Shown here piece after piece: positions 32,358 to 41,857 of a DNA stretch of 64,000 nucleotides. Location of the stretch: positions 18,735-82,734 of the IMG/VR virus record IMGVR_UViG_3300021371_000006. One strand, given 5' to 3'. Numbering within the stretch: position 1 is the first letter of the stretch; each line of letters begins with the position of its first letter. The position numbers and the translations under genes are program-made. The notes below the pieces were generated by a model, which had not been told where the DNA came from, did no database searches, and worked only from the letters and a program-made list of their open reading frames with translations. This stretch comes from a virus.

Positions 32358-33068
32358 ATGAGTCTATTACAAGAAAATATAATTCGTATTAAAAACCTAA
32401 TGAACATCACTGAAAGTGAATCTTTATTTCCTTCAGAAGATAGAAACCATTTGGAAAACTTTGTTGACTTAGTCGTAAAAGAATTAGGTATAAAAAATGA
32501 GGTCAATATTGATTATACTGAAGATAAGTCTAAAGTAGAGACAACTGCAGTTTACAGATATGAAGATGGTGAAAATGCAGATATAGAAAATGCAGAGGTT
32601 ACTGTATATACTAAAGAAAGGGCACTACAAGACATTATGAGGTCAGTAGCGCACGAATTAGTACACCACCATCAAAATGAAGAAGGTGAATTAAAAGGTA
32701 AAATACAGAATGTTGGTGGACCTATAGAAGATGAAGCAAACGCGGTTGCTGGTGAGTTACTTAAAAAATATGGATTACAACATCCTGAAATATATGGTGA
32801 AGAAGAATTTCCCGCAGATGAGGAAGTGACAGAACAAGATGATGCAGGTGGAGATACTGGTGGAAGTACAACTGATGGTGGAGGTGACTCATCCTCAACA
32901 AATGCAGGGGTAACCACATGGGAAACAGGTTTAACTCGTGGACCCGCTAATCAAATAACTATAACTGTATGGTCAAATAATATTAATAGAGGTAAGGGAA
33001 ATATGATTGACCAAAACAGTAAATGGGAATCAGGAATAAATAGAGATAAATCTAATACCTTAACTTAA
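32358..33068 (+). CDS. leader-bearing HExxH metallopeptidase-like protein
   Basis: A 236-residue protein. Leader MSLLQENIIRIKNLMNITES ends I-T-E followed by S, matching prohead protease rules. Zinc signature SVAHELVHHHQNEEGE at about residue 96, then a helix with GGPIEDEANAVAGELL that could supply a third ligand. C-terminal 80 residues are low-complexity Gly/Ser/Thr/Asp and then TITVWSNNINRG. A metalloprotease carried in the head could act on host protein right after injection (inference). First of five consecutive genes of this type. Confidence 0.7.
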   Translation: MSLLQENIIRIKNLMNITESESLFPSEDRNHLENFVDLVVKELGIKNEVNIDYTEDKSKVETTAVYRYEDGENADIENAEVTVYTKERALQDIMRSVAHELVHHHQNEEGELKGKIQNVGGPIEDEANAVAGELLKKYGLQHPEIYGEEEFPADEEVTEQDDAGGDTGGSTTDGGGDSSSTNAGVTTWETGLTRGPANQITITVWSNNINRGKGNMIDQNSKWESGINRDKSNTLT

Positions 33069-33095
33069 TATTGATTAAAGGCATATTTATAAATA

Positions 33096-34121
33096 ATGAG
33101 TAATAACATATCTATACAAATTAATGAAATTAATAGACTTATGAATTATGATAGGTCTAAATCACTGTTAGAACAACCTGACTCTTTTATGGACAGAAAA
33201 TACGGTATATCAAGTAGAAACGCTAAAGAATTAGGAATGAATATTGATGAATACGAAAAACTAGTTTTCCATCCTCAGATGACAGTAGATGAGTTGGCGT
33301 CCGCACTATGTGGTGATAATAGTCCATTTGCGGGTTTATTTAAAATACCCTGGATTGAATATAAATCTGAAGAGTTACTCTGTGACGTTTTAGCGGGTCT
33401 ATTAATGGCTTTTGGTCCTGTAGGTATTGCTGCGGGTATGTCTATTGAATTTTTACACGCGAAGGATTTATGGAATAAAGGGGATAAAATAGGTGCAGTC
33501 ATTTCTATGACAATTGGATTAATTCCTGTTATAGGTGATGCTGCAGGAAAAGGACTTAGAATACTGATACAAAAATTAGGGACTTCGGGAATTTCTAAAG
33601 TTGCTAGAATAATGGTATTGATGATTAAATTCCTAAGCGGCGAGGTCAAAGCTAGTACACTTATAAGAGCAAAAAAAGCTTTATCTGCCGACGAAAGATT
33701 AATGTTATATAATCTTTTATCAACAGGAGGTGACATATTCTCAAAAGTATCAAAACTTGGAGACGAATTAGGTGAACTAGCATCAAAACTTGAGGAACTC
33801 AATATACCGTTTTTATCAGATTCCGTAAAAAAAATACAAGAGGTGTTAAATACAAGTAGTATATTTTCTACACTAGGTGATGCTGTTGCACAAACATCAT
33901 CAATTATGTCGGCAGTTTTTGGTATGTACTTTGTCGGTGAGGTATTAACATGTGACCCATCAGACAATTCATTTGAGGCGTTTGACCAACAAATTGAAGA
34001 CTCTTATAACATGTTAGAGGATATGGGAGACGAAGAGTTTAATAAGTTGCTCGAAACCGATTTAAAATCATTAGGTATTGAGGTACCTATAAAAGACGAA
34101 AACACTAATAAAGATGAGTAA
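33096..34121 (+). CDS. leader-bearing probable packaged protein with hydrophobic core
   Basis: A 341-residue protein. The leader starts MSNNISIQINEINRLMNYDR and ends LLE before QPD (residue 27). Residues about 105-165 form hydrophobic, Gly-rich helices (LAGLLMAFGPVGIAAGMSIE and IGLIPVIGDAAGKGLRIL), like the pre-toxin segments of polymorphic toxins or pore-forming ejection proteins. The C-terminus is acidic. It may be a membrane-active injected protein. TATTTATA lies 4 bp before the start. The end overlaps the next gene by 8 bp. Confidence 0.65.
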   Translation: MSNNISIQINEINRLMNYDRSKSLLEQPDSFMDRKYGISSRNAKELGMNIDEYEKLVFHPQMTVDELASALCGDNSPFAGLFKIPWIEYKSEELLCDVLAGLLMAFGPVGIAAGMSIEFLHAKDLWNKGDKIGAVISMTIGLIPVIGDAAGKGLRILIQKLGTSGISKVARIMVLMIKFLSGEVKASTLIRAKKALSADERLMLYNLLSTGGDIFSKVSKLGDELGELASKLEELNIPFLSDSVKKIQEVLNTSSIFSTLGDAVAQTSSIMSAVFGMYFVGEVLTCDPSDNSFEAFDQQIEDSYNMLEDMGDEEFNKLLETDLKSLGIEVPIKDENTNKDE

Positions 34122-35817
34122 AATACTTATAAGTGAAACAGAAAAAAATCATATTTTAAATCTTTATGATTTAAATACTGATAACAACTTATTAATTGAA
34201 AGGAGAGGTTTAAAACGTGTCGCTAAAGATTTGGTTAAGCGTTTTAAAGGTCAGGGTCATGATGGAATGATATTCACTAGTGACGCAATTAAAAGGGTAG
34301 TTGATAATCAAGAAGGTTACGTATTTGATAGTAATACTCCAGGAAGTCGCGAATTGGTTTATTTGGAAGGTGAGGATTTTATTAATCAGTTAGAACGTAC
34401 TATTCCTAATATGGACGCCGCGGCAATGCACATGTTTATGAGAAACAATGACCCCACATATATGAGTGAGTACGTATTTAATGTATTAATACCTAAATAT
34501 CAAAAAGCTGATGATACTACAAGAGCCTCAATAGAAGCTCTTTTAGATGGATTATTAGACAAGTATTTAACAACAAACGAACACATAGGTACTGGAGGGT
34601 ATTCGAGAATTCAAGGTCAACTTGAAAGAGTTTTAAACACGGTACGAAGTGATGAATTTAAAAATGCTCAAAACAAATCAGCAAAAATAAGAATGTTAAA
34701 CGGTACTATTCCTGATGTAGATGGTCGTTTAGGTAATTTTATTGATAATATTCCTGGGTTTGCCAAAGAATTAAGACAGACTGCAAGGTTTTTAGCCGAT
34801 AGGAAAAAAACATATATACAGGTACAACAAGATTTAGATAGACTTATACGAAATAGTTCGGATGAATCGTCACCTAAAGATGCTCAAAAAATATTGGAAA
34901 AATTAAATGTTTTAGAAGTAAAACAAAATAACGCCGCAAACGAGTTTTATAAAAAAATAAGGAGAAGTAAGGATATACCTGCCGAATTAAAGGTAAATCT
35001 AAAAGAATTAGTCGAAGCAAGAGGTATACAGGCGGTATGGGATATTGGTTCAGAGAGTAAACCTGGTGGTATTTTACACTCTATGTTTGAGGACTTTACC
35101 GAAACAGGACGTATTATAGGTATGCTCAGAAGCAAGAAAACGTTTTGGGAAGGTATTAAGAGGGCGATAAGTAATATTCTAGCTTATGGTATTAACGGAA
35201 ACTTAGCAACTTTTAGGTCATTAAATAGAAAAATAATACAATCAAGTAGTGGTAAAAAAGGTACTTTATTAACCTTACTTAGAACGGCATTTACAACATT
35301 TACTGCACCTGTAACGGCATCCGCAATAATTTACCTACTTGACATTATGAAACTTCTAGGTCAATCTGCCGGATTTGATGTGGACAGACTATGGAAAACA
35401 GAGGAAGGAAGTTGGTGGTCGTGGGCGACTAGTGTTATACTTAATCAATTATCCTCAGCTAGTGAAGGTGGAATACTAAGTTATATGCCCGTACTTAGAG
35501 GACCACTAACTAAATTCTTAGTGTGTTATTATAACGGTGGAGGGCCAGAATGTGTGAGAGATGCCATGGATGGTATTACAGAAGAAAGTATTGAAAATAC
35601 TGAGGCTTCAGTAGTGGGATATCAAGATACCGAACAGTCTTTTGAGTCGTACCTAAGAGATAAAGACATCATATATTCAAATGTCGGAAAGGGAGATGAT
35701 GATGGTACATATTGGCACCGAAATAGAGGAAGTGGAGCGCCAGGTTCAGGACAAAAATATTGGTGGGAATTCAACGGAACAGATTTTATCTGTGATAATG
35801 ATGAGTTTAATAATTGA
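34114..35817 (+). CDS. leader-bearing probable packaged protein, 567 residues
   Basis: The leader starts MSKILISETEKNHILNLYDL and ends LLIE before RRG (residue 29). Residues 30-330 are helical and basic (GLKRVAKDLVKRFKGQGHDG), which suits DNA-binding inside a head. A hydrophobic patch (TAFTTFTAPVTASAIIYLLD) is at about 390-410 and an aromatic Gly-rich C-terminus ends the protein. No known enzyme family. Lies in a tightly packed operon with the flanking leader-bearing genes. Confidence 0.6.
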   Translation: MSKILISETEKNHILNLYDLNTDNNLLIERRGLKRVAKDLVKRFKGQGHDGMIFTSDAIKRVVDNQEGYVFDSNTPGSRELVYLEGEDFINQLERTIPNMDAAAMHMFMRNNDPTYMSEYVFNVLIPKYQKADDTTRASIEALLDGLLDKYLTTNEHIGTGGYSRIQGQLERVLNTVRSDEFKNAQNKSAKIRMLNGTIPDVDGRLGNFIDNIPGFAKELRQTARFLADRKKTYIQVQQDLDRLIRNSSDESSPKDAQKILEKLNVLEVKQNNAANEFYKKIRRSKDIPAELKVNLKELVEARGIQAVWDIGSESKPGGILHSMFEDFTETGRIIGMLRSKKTFWEGIKRAISNILAYGINGNLATFRSLNRKIIQSSSGKKGTLLTLLRTAFTTFTAPVTASAIIYLLDIMKLLGQSAGFDVDRLWKTEEGSWWSWATSVILNQLSSASEGGILSYMPVLRGPLTKFLVCYYNGGGPECVRDAMDGITEESIENTEASVVGYQDTEQSFESYLRDKDIIYSNVGKGDDDGTYWHRNRGSGAPGSGQKYWWEFNGTDFICDNDEFNN

Positions 35818-37238
35818 TTAAAATGATTTTAAAAGAACAATCTACTAATTGTGTATGGAATGTTAGAGACACTAAAATAACTAAACCACCTTCTATAAGT
35901 TTGCCAGGAAATAATAATTGGACTTATGGTGATTGGGTAGGACCAAAATCAGAAAATGAATGGAAAACAATTATAAATGGGGAATGCCAATGTTATGACC
36001 TATGGATAGACGGTAGTTCAAATAGTCGTAGTGGTAGTGCATACGTAAAATATGTCGGAGGAAGTGGATGTTCTAATAGTGTTACTACACCACCTACACC
36101 ATCTCCTACACCATCTCCTACAACACCACCTACCCCAGGAGGAACACCGCCATCACCACCCGCAAGACAAAAAAGTGGTAGAGAGTTAAAAAAAGAGAAA
36201 TTAAATTTAGGTAAAAGCGGTGTAAGCTCAACTGTAAATCAACAATTTAGAGATGTGGTCGATTACTTGAAAGGTATACCTTGTGGAAGAGTTTGGCCTT
36301 TAATATTCGTTCAAAGAGAACCAAACAGTCAATACGAAGATGAGAGAATTGTCTTTTTTGCTGATTCACAAACAGGTAGAAAAAATATACCGTTACCGAT
36401 AGAAGAAAGAGGTGGAAAATGGGGTTTTATAGACCCGCCGAGTAGTGGTTCATGGCAAGAATTTTCAGATTCTAATTGGTGTACAAATAAAGTTAATGAA
36501 GGGTTAAAAGACGTATTAAAAGAAAATGAAATGGAAAATTCAATACCAGAAAAAATAGATGAAAAGTTAAAAGAATTTAATTTTTATACTGCAAATGACA
36601 AAGGAAAACAAAAAGTAGTTTTTACAGATAAAGACCGTGAAGAAATAAATAAAGAATTTATGGATTTAATGAAAAAATATCCTGAAGACATTGCATTTAT
36701 TAGGTCAGTAGTAGTCGCTAAAGGTGAAGATAAAAAAACGGGAGAACCTGTCGTTAGATTGGGTTCTTACTATAATAATGCAAATATTGAACTTCCTTTT
36801 AATTCTCAGATGAATGGATTAGGTAAATTATTGGACGGTGGTATAATATATTTTACCATTACTAATAATGAGGGTCCTGATTATAGAGATTTTAAGATAG
36901 TCGGTGGTGATAAGATACCTGAAGTTGAATTTGGAGGGGGAGAAAAAGAGGAAATACAAAGAGATAGTTATATCAACACACATAATCAATCGATGAAAAA
37001 AGAACAACCTTTTGAAGAGGTTATGAAGGGTAAAGAAAAGAAAGGTTTACAGTCATTACTAAATGGGGAAGGTCTTACAAACGAATTTACGAAGTCTCAG
37101 AAGGAATTTTTAGAAAACTTAAAAAAAAAAGGTTTTAAACTTAAAAAACCTGAAAACTCAGATATTTATGAAAGAGTGAGAGTTAATAGTAAGGAATTCA
37201 CAGAATCAATAAATGCGTGGAAACCCAAAGAAAAATGA
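35814..37238 (+). CDS. leader-bearing protein with Pro/Thr linker, 474 residues
   Basis: Short leader MIKMILKEQ (I-L-K-E before Q). An N-terminal WTYGDWVGPKSENEWKTI domain is separated from a larger C-terminal part by a Pro/Thr/Ser linker (about residues 85-115). The C-terminal domain has VWPLIFVQREPN and an Asp/Lys-rich helical tail. Unrecognised. It overlaps the preceding gene by 4 bp and the next by 4. Confidence 0.6.
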   Translation: MIKMILKEQSTNCVWNVRDTKITKPPSISLPGNNNWTYGDWVGPKSENEWKTIINGECQCYDLWIDGSSNSRSGSAYVKYVGGSGCSNSVTTPPTPSPTPSPTTPPTPGGTPPSPPARQKSGRELKKEKLNLGKSGVSSTVNQQFRDVVDYLKGIPCGRVWPLIFVQREPNSQYEDERIVFFADSQTGRKNIPLPIEERGGKWGFIDPPSSGSWQEFSDSNWCTNKVNEGLKDVLKENEMENSIPEKIDEKLKEFNFYTANDKGKQKVVFTDKDREEINKEFMDLMKKYPEDIAFIRSVVVAKGEDKKTGEPVVRLGSYYNNANIELPFNSQMNGLGKLLDGGIIYFTITNNEGPDYRDFKIVGGDKIPEVEFGGGEKEEIQRDSYINTHNQSMKKEQPFEEVMKGKEKKGLQSLLNGEGLTNEFTKSQKEFLENLKKKGFKLKKPENSDIYERVRVNSKEFTESINAWKPKEK

Positions 37239-37870
37239 GTCTAAAACACATAGTTAAAAAGAATCTAATAGAATTAGAAACTAAAAAACTTAATAGTCTT
37301 ACTGAATCTAAAATTGTTAAAGGAAGATTAGGTATTATATCTGAGTCTGTTAACTTTAATTCTAAAATTCATACCACCAAATTCTTTAATAAATTATTTT
37401 TAGAGGCTAATCATTTGATAAAAATGGGTATTAGTGAATCCGTAGTTAATGAAGATTTAATTATGACACTTAAAGGTATTATGGGTGATGATGGTTCTAA
37501 AGTTATAGACACGTTAAAAGATAAGTTATTATTTTTTTTAGAGGGTAAACTTAATATTGATGGTTTTGAAAAGGATGTATTGTCTCAGACAATATCAGAA
37601 ATTGAAGAAGAGGAATTTTCTAAAATATTTACGGATAAGAAGTTCTTACCGAGAAGTATCGCCGATGTATTCACAAGAGAATTTGAAGAAAAATACTTAG
37701 AAGGACTTACAGATACGACAAAAGAAATTGTGATGAAGCAAATTGATAACGATAGATTTAAAAGAGATATTGAAGATAAGTTTACAACGGCGTTGGAATC
37801 TTTATTGGATTCCATTGAGTCAAATATGGACTCGAAATTGAGAGGCATTAGAGATAAGGTCTTCTCATAA
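37235..37870 (+). CDS. leader-bearing helical protein, 211 residues
   Basis: Start MSLKHIVKKNLIELETKKL at 37235 overlaps the preceding stop (ATGA). Three (L/I)xE candidate sites (LIE, LTE, ISE) lie in the first 40 residues. The remainder is acidic helical, with FEEKYLEGLTDTTKEIV. Last of five leader-bearing genes; terminators follow. Confidence 0.6.
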   Translation: MSLKHIVKKNLIELETKKLNSLTESKIVKGRLGIISESVNFNSKIHTTKFFNKLFLEANHLIKMGISESVVNEDLIMTLKGIMGDDGSKVIDTLKDKLLFFLEGKLNIDGFEKDVLSQTISEIEEEEFSKIFTDKKFLPRSIADVFTREFEEKYLEGLTDTTKEIVMKQIDNDRFKRDIEDKFTTALESLLDSIESNMDSKLRGIRDKVFS

Positions 37871-37904
37871 ACTTTTAAAAAAAGGGGGTAAAATTAAATC
37901 TATG

Positions 37905-37933
37905 AAAAGGACTGGCGGTGTCAGTCCTTTTTT
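37905..37933 (+). terminator. rho-independent terminator of the packaged-protein operon
   Basis: AAAAGGACTG pairs with CAGTCCTTTT around a GCGGTGT loop, followed by a T-tract. It ends transcription of the 32358-37870 operon. Confidence 0.85.
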
Positions 37934-37940
37934 CTTATAT

Positions 37941-37972
37941 AAAAAAAAGTGACCCGAAGGTCACTTTTTTAT
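37941..37972. terminator. bidirectional terminator
   Basis: AAAAAAGTGACC pairs with GGTCACTTTTTT around CGAA, working in both directions. It backs up the operon terminator and ends the type B protein transcript, which arrives from the other side. Confidence 0.85.
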
Positions 37973-37984
37973 TTAATCGATTGT

Positions 37985-40981
37985 TTACCTGAGAACGGTT
38001 ATATAACCACTCGTATCCAAGACCTCCAAATTCCATGCCACTGCCCTAATTGTGTAAGCGTAAACTCCGTCTTGTACGTAATGCCCACCATTATTAAAAC
38101 TTCCATCCCATCTTCCATTAGGGTTATCGATTTTAAAGACCACTTGACCCCATCTATTGAAAATAGATACTTCCCATGTGTTCCAACACTCTTCGTCGGT
38201 TATTACCCCCCAAGAATCGTTTAAACCGTCATTATTAGGACTAAATGCGTTAGGTGCAAATGCCTGACCGTCGAATTCATCACAAGGACTAGGAAAAACA
38301 CAAGTACCATCTTCTATCGTCGCTTCAAAATTATAATTTAATGCGTCCATGTTAGTACATCCAAACACGTCATATTCACATGACCCATCATTTACATTTG
38401 CGAACATATTATAATTGTTAGCGTTTAAATCGGTACACCCTAATATATCGTAAGTACAACTACCATCATCCACGTTAGCAAGTGAATTATAATTGTTAGC
38501 ACTTTCATCAGTACACCCAAATACATCATATTCACAAGAACCGTCATCGACTGTAGCTAAGAGGTTATAATTATTTGCGGTTGAGTCTGTACAGCCGAAA
38601 ACGTCATAAGTACAAGACCCATCGTCCACGTTAGCTGTTGAGTTGTAGTTATTTGCTTCTTCATCTGTACAACCATAAATATCATACGTACATGTACCAT
38701 CGTCTAAATTCGCATTGGGATTGTAATTATTAGCGCTTTCATCGGTACATCCGAATATATCGTAAGTACAACTACCATCATCCACATTTGCGTCAGGATT
38801 ATAGTTATTAGCAGTATCGTCGATACATCCCGCAACATTGCAATTAATTCCGGAATCTCCGATTGTAAGGACAAGTATATTATTACTAATATTATCATCT
38901 TCTCCGAAATTTTCCCATGAGTTAGGACTCTCACCATTTACGTCTAAAACGTGTACACTAACAACACCATATGAGTATATGGGGTTAGGCCACTCAATAG
39001 AGATATCACCGAATGAGTTTATTGTTGTACCCATCGCATTAAAACAAATAGTGTCGTTTGTTTGTCCTAAGACTTGAACTTTAATACAGTATTCATTTAT
39101 CGCGGGATTGGTTAGATTGTTTAGATGTAACGTAGGAACCCAGTATGGGGTAAATCCGTCACAGTATTCGTTTATAGTTATACTATCTAATGATAAATCA
39201 ACCATATATTCACAACTTCCATCATCCTCAGTTGCTAACGGATTATAATTTTCCGCTATTGGGTCTGTACATCCTAAAACAAGACATACATCGGGGTCAC
39301 TTATATTATTTAAGTATAAGAACGTATTGTTATATGAATATTCATCAATCTCACCTTCAACATCATATACATTAATTGTTAGTTGAGTTATAAAATCAGG
39401 TACATTAATAGTCCATATTAACTGACCCCCACCAGGTTCAATCCAATCAGTACCGTTTAAATTACCATTTAAACAAGTATCAAGACCTAATTCAGGTACT
39501 TCTACACAATACACAAATAATGTGTCATTTGAATTAAAATTACCCGTATCAGGGTTAACTACTATTATACTAATTTCGTTAGAAACTATCCCGTCATCAC
39601 ACACTGCATTTACAAATGAAACATATCCACCTGCGTCAGGAGTATATATTACTTCATCATCACAGTCGAATAGATTACTATAAAACTCCCAATAAGTGCT
39701 ATCGCCATGATATTCATTACATAATTCTTCTCCCTCTGGAGTATCACAATATATACATGAGTCATCATTTTCGGTTGCTTGTTGATTATAATTACAAGCG
39801 ATAGGGTCTTGACAACCGTATACAGGTGCAAAAGTACAAGTCCCGTCATCATACCCCGCATTACCATTAAAGTTTTCTGCTAAAGGGTCAGTACAACCAG
39901 GGTAAATAGGGGGTGGTGCATCACATACATTAATAGAATTTAATTCCATTGATATGTCAGGATAAAACTGTGTTTGGTCCGCACATAATCCACACGTCTG
40001 GGCCCAACCACCATCAATTTCACCAATAATCGCAGTTTCCGAATAGTTTATTTGCCATAATACAACTTCCAAACATGAAGTTAATGTATCAGACTCTAAG
40101 ATACTTTGGAAACAATCATCATAAAATGTATCGTCAGCAAACATATTATAATTTATTGTATCACCCGCGTAATACTCAGCAAATGATACAGGATTATCAA
40201 ATGTCCATCCTAAATGATATTCAGATGCGGTACAACCCCATTCATAATCCCAACCAGGTACGTGTGCACCTATTTGAACCATATTTACATAATCCATTTG
40301 TCCCGACTGACCCACCGTATTTAAAGAAGTGCCACAGTTCCAATGTGATACTACTTCAATACTTACGTCATATGTTTCAGGGTCAAATCCAAGGAAATTA
40401 ACATCACAATCACAAAACGCATCATTATTTACATCAGGACAATCAGTATTAAAAGGTCCGTAGTATGGTGTTCCGTCTGAGTTATATACCCAAGCGCCAT
40501 CAGCTAACCCACAACTACCTAACCTAAGATTAAATTGTGACCAAGCCCCATCAAAAGGGAAAGATAAACCATAATACGCCCATTCCATAGACTCTTCCCA
40601 CGATAAATCATTTACTCCACCAGGACCTGGGTCTTCAGGAAACCATGAAGGGAGATTTGGAATGTCGAACCAAGGGGTTGTTATTGTCCTAGTCTGACCA
40701 GGAGGTAAGGGTCCAACATTGTTGTTTGAGGTATAATCTATGGTCCATATTGGTGCACTTGAATTAAGTGACCAATACATCTTAAGTACGTCCCCTTCCC
40801 ATTCACTACCCGAATTGTTTGTAACGTCAAATTGAAACTTGACACCACTACCATTATCAGTGACGACTACAGAACCCTGTTCTATAAAAACGTCACATTG
40901 AGCCCTTAATACTACTGAAAACAAGAGCATTAAAGGTATTAAAAGCACACGGCGTGCCTTATTAAAAAAAGTAAAATTCAT
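37985..40981 (-). CDS. giant exported protein with GCTD repeats and T9SS type B (gliding-motility) C-terminal domain
   Basis: A 998-residue protein. Signal peptide about residues 1-27 (LLIPLMLLFSVVLRAQ). An N-terminal beta-rich part (about 28-330) follows. Ten copies of a Cys-containing unit of the form GCTDxxAxNYN...DDGSC occur between about residues 365 and 900, seven of them back to back. The C-terminal about 95 residues (PNAFSPNNDGLNDSWG, SIFNRWGQVVFK, WDGSFNNG, DGVYAYTIRA) are the gliding-motility-associated, type B T9SS sorting domain. The protein should be exported and attached or released at the cell surface, probably with a PorP/SprF partner such as the one at 31136. A phage-encoded T9SS substrate of this size is unusual. 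A TATTTATA element lies 37 bp upstream. Confidence 0.9.
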   Translation of the reverse strand: MNFTFFNKARRVLLIPLMLLFSVVLRAQCDVFIEQGSVVVTDNGSGVKFQFDVTNNSGSEWEGDVLKMYWSLNSSAPIWTIDYTSNNNVGPLPPGQTRTITTPWFDIPNLPSWFPEDPGPGGVNDLSWEESMEWAYYGLSFPFDGAWSQFNLRLGSCGLADGAWVYNSDGTPYYGPFNTDCPDVNNDAFCDCDVNFLGFDPETYDVSIEVVSHWNCGTSLNTVGQSGQMDYVNMVQIGAHVPGWDYEWGCTASEYHLGWTFDNPVSFAEYYAGDTINYNMFADDTFYDDCFQSILESDTLTSCLEVVLWQINYSETAIIGEIDGGWAQTCGLCADQTQFYPDISMELNSINVCDAPPPIYPGCTDPLAENFNGNAGYDDGTCTFAPVYGCQDPIACNYNQQATENDDSCIYCDTPEGEELCNEYHGDSTYWEFYSNLFDCDDEVIYTPDAGGYVSFVNAVCDDGIVSNEISIIVVNPDTGNFNSNDTLFVYCVEVPELGLDTCLNGNLNGTDWIEPGGGQLIWTINVPDFITQLTINVYDVEGEIDEYSYNNTFLYLNNISDPDVCLVLGCTDPIAENYNPLATEDDGSCEYMVDLSLDSITINEYCDGFTPYWVPTLHLNNLTNPAINEYCIKVQVLGQTNDTICFNAMGTTINSFGDISIEWPNPIYSYGVVSVHVLDVNGESPNSWENFGEDDNISNNILVLTIGDSGINCNVAGCIDDTANNYNPDANVDDGSCTYDIFGCTDESANNYNPNANLDDGTCTYDIYGCTDEEANNYNSTANVDDGSCTYDVFGCTDSTANNYNLLATVDDGSCEYDVFGCTDESANNYNSLANVDDGSCTYDILGCTDLNANNYNMFANVNDGSCEYDVFGCTNMDALNYNFEATIEDGTCVFPSPCDEFDGQAFAPNAFSPNNDGLNDSWGVITDEECWNTWEVSIFNRWGQVVFKIDNPNGRWDGSFNNGGHYVQDGVYAYTIRAVAWNLEVLDTSGYITVLR
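38284..38840 (-). repeat. seven consecutive GCTD repeats (about 78 bp each)
   Basis: A run of about 26-residue units (FGCTDxSANNYN...DDGSCxYD). DNA copies differ mostly at synonymous or loop positions, so the array is old and selected rather than freshly duplicated. Confidence 0.85.
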
Positions 40982-41018
40982 TAATTTATAGGTTTACTTG
41001 TTTATGAAGAACTACACC

Positions 41019-41026
41019 TATAAATA
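41019..41026 (-). promoter_or_regulatory. TATTTATA element upstream of the type B protein
   Basis: Octamer in gene direction, 37 bp before the ATG at 40981. The same wide spacing occurs in front of the scaffold gene. Confidence 0.35.
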
Positions 41027-41037
41027 GTTTATAACGG

Positions 41038-41535
41038 TCAATAAGTAGAAAATCCTTTCCTAAAATCGTCCCATATAACCTCAGCTTCTTCGTATAATAA
41101 GGAAGAAAATACAGAGGGTTCATGAGGTCTATTTATTAACTTAACACCCCACTCGTTAGGGGTTTTATTACCTTTTGTAACATTACATCTAGAACAACAA
41201 GTAACCAAATTTTTCCAAGTATTCTTACCTCCACGAGAACGAGGTATAATGTGGTCGATAGTTAGATTTTTTTTTGAACCGCAATATTGGCAGGTAGACT
41301 TATCTCTTTTAAAAATTCTTTTTCTATTAACTTTTAATGAGGTTCTTCGATATCTAATATAATTTAATAACCTTATAATTACGGGACGAACAAATTTACC
41401 TATAGTGGTGACGATATCACGGTCTCCCTTTTTTACTATTTCTGCTTTACCTTTGTTCACCAATATAAACCCTCTATGTAAAGTTGTGATATTTAATGGT
41501 GAAAAATCAGAATTTAGTACAAGTACGTTACTCAT
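41038..41535 (-). CDS. HNH endonuclease
   Basis: A 165-residue protein with an N-terminal strand-rich segment (MSNVLVLNSDFSPLNITTLH) and an HNH domain: CQYCGSKKNLTIDHIIPRSR, then CCSRCNVTKGNKTPNEW. The two CxxC pairs bind a structural zinc and the DH/N/H residues form the nuclease site. This domain order is widespread in free-standing HNH proteins of phages and bacteria. It might cut host or rival DNA, or be a homing nuclease; neither is shown. Confidence 0.85.
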   Translation of the reverse strand: MSNVLVLNSDFSPLNITTLHRGFILVNKGKAEIVKKGDRDIVTTIGKFVRPVIIRLLNYIRYRRTSLKVNRKRIFKRDKSTCQYCGSKKNLTIDHIIPRSRGGKNTWKNLVTCCSRCNVTKGNKTPNEWGVKLINRPHEPSVFSSLLYEEAEVIWDDFRKGFSTY

Positions 41536-41584
41536 TATGTTTTTTTTTATAATATAAAATATAATAATTTATTAGTCAAAAAAA

Positions 41585-41608
41585 AACCCCCGATTTGTTC
41601 GGGGGTTT
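41585..41608. terminator. rho-independent terminator
   Basis: AACCCCCGA pairs with TCGGGGGTT around a short TTTGT loop, with A- and T-tracts on both sides. Ends the small membrane protein gene upstream (minus strand). Confidence 0.85.
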
Positions 41609-41626
41609 TAATTTTAAAGGTTTTTA

Positions 41627-41857
41627 TTATTTGGCCTCGGCCTCCTTAACTATTTCGAATCTATCTTTGTTCCTAAAGAATCCAAAGACCGCTATTCCTA
41701 AACCTATTAGAACCTCGATAGCATTTATTACTGAATCTAAATTCTCAGTTAATAAGTCTACCAAAGGTATCCATGTGTTCAAACCTGTTAGTACCAACAA
41801 AGTACCAATTGCGGTTAATCCGTGTCTAATAAGACTTTTAATTTCTGCTGTTCCCAT
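41627..41857 (-). CDS. holin-like small membrane protein
   Basis: A 76-residue protein with two hydrophobic helices (about 9-28 and 45-62) separated by a short acidic turn and a basic tail (RNKDRFEIVKEAEAK). This is typical holin topology. A TATATTTG -7 box lies upstream at 41897-41904, but its -33 box is unclear. Confidence 0.55.
   Translation of the reverse strand: MGTAEIKSLIRHGLTAIGTLLVLTGLNTWIPLVDLLTENLDSVINAIEVLIGLGIAVFGFFRNKDRFEIVKEAEAK

Noticed and set aside
33275-33967. A 230-residue minus-strand frame inside the packaged-protein gene at 33096
   Set aside because: Its Ser/Pro/Asn/Ile-rich composition is typical of an antisense shadow; the plus-strand gene has a leader, an upstream element and coupled neighbours.
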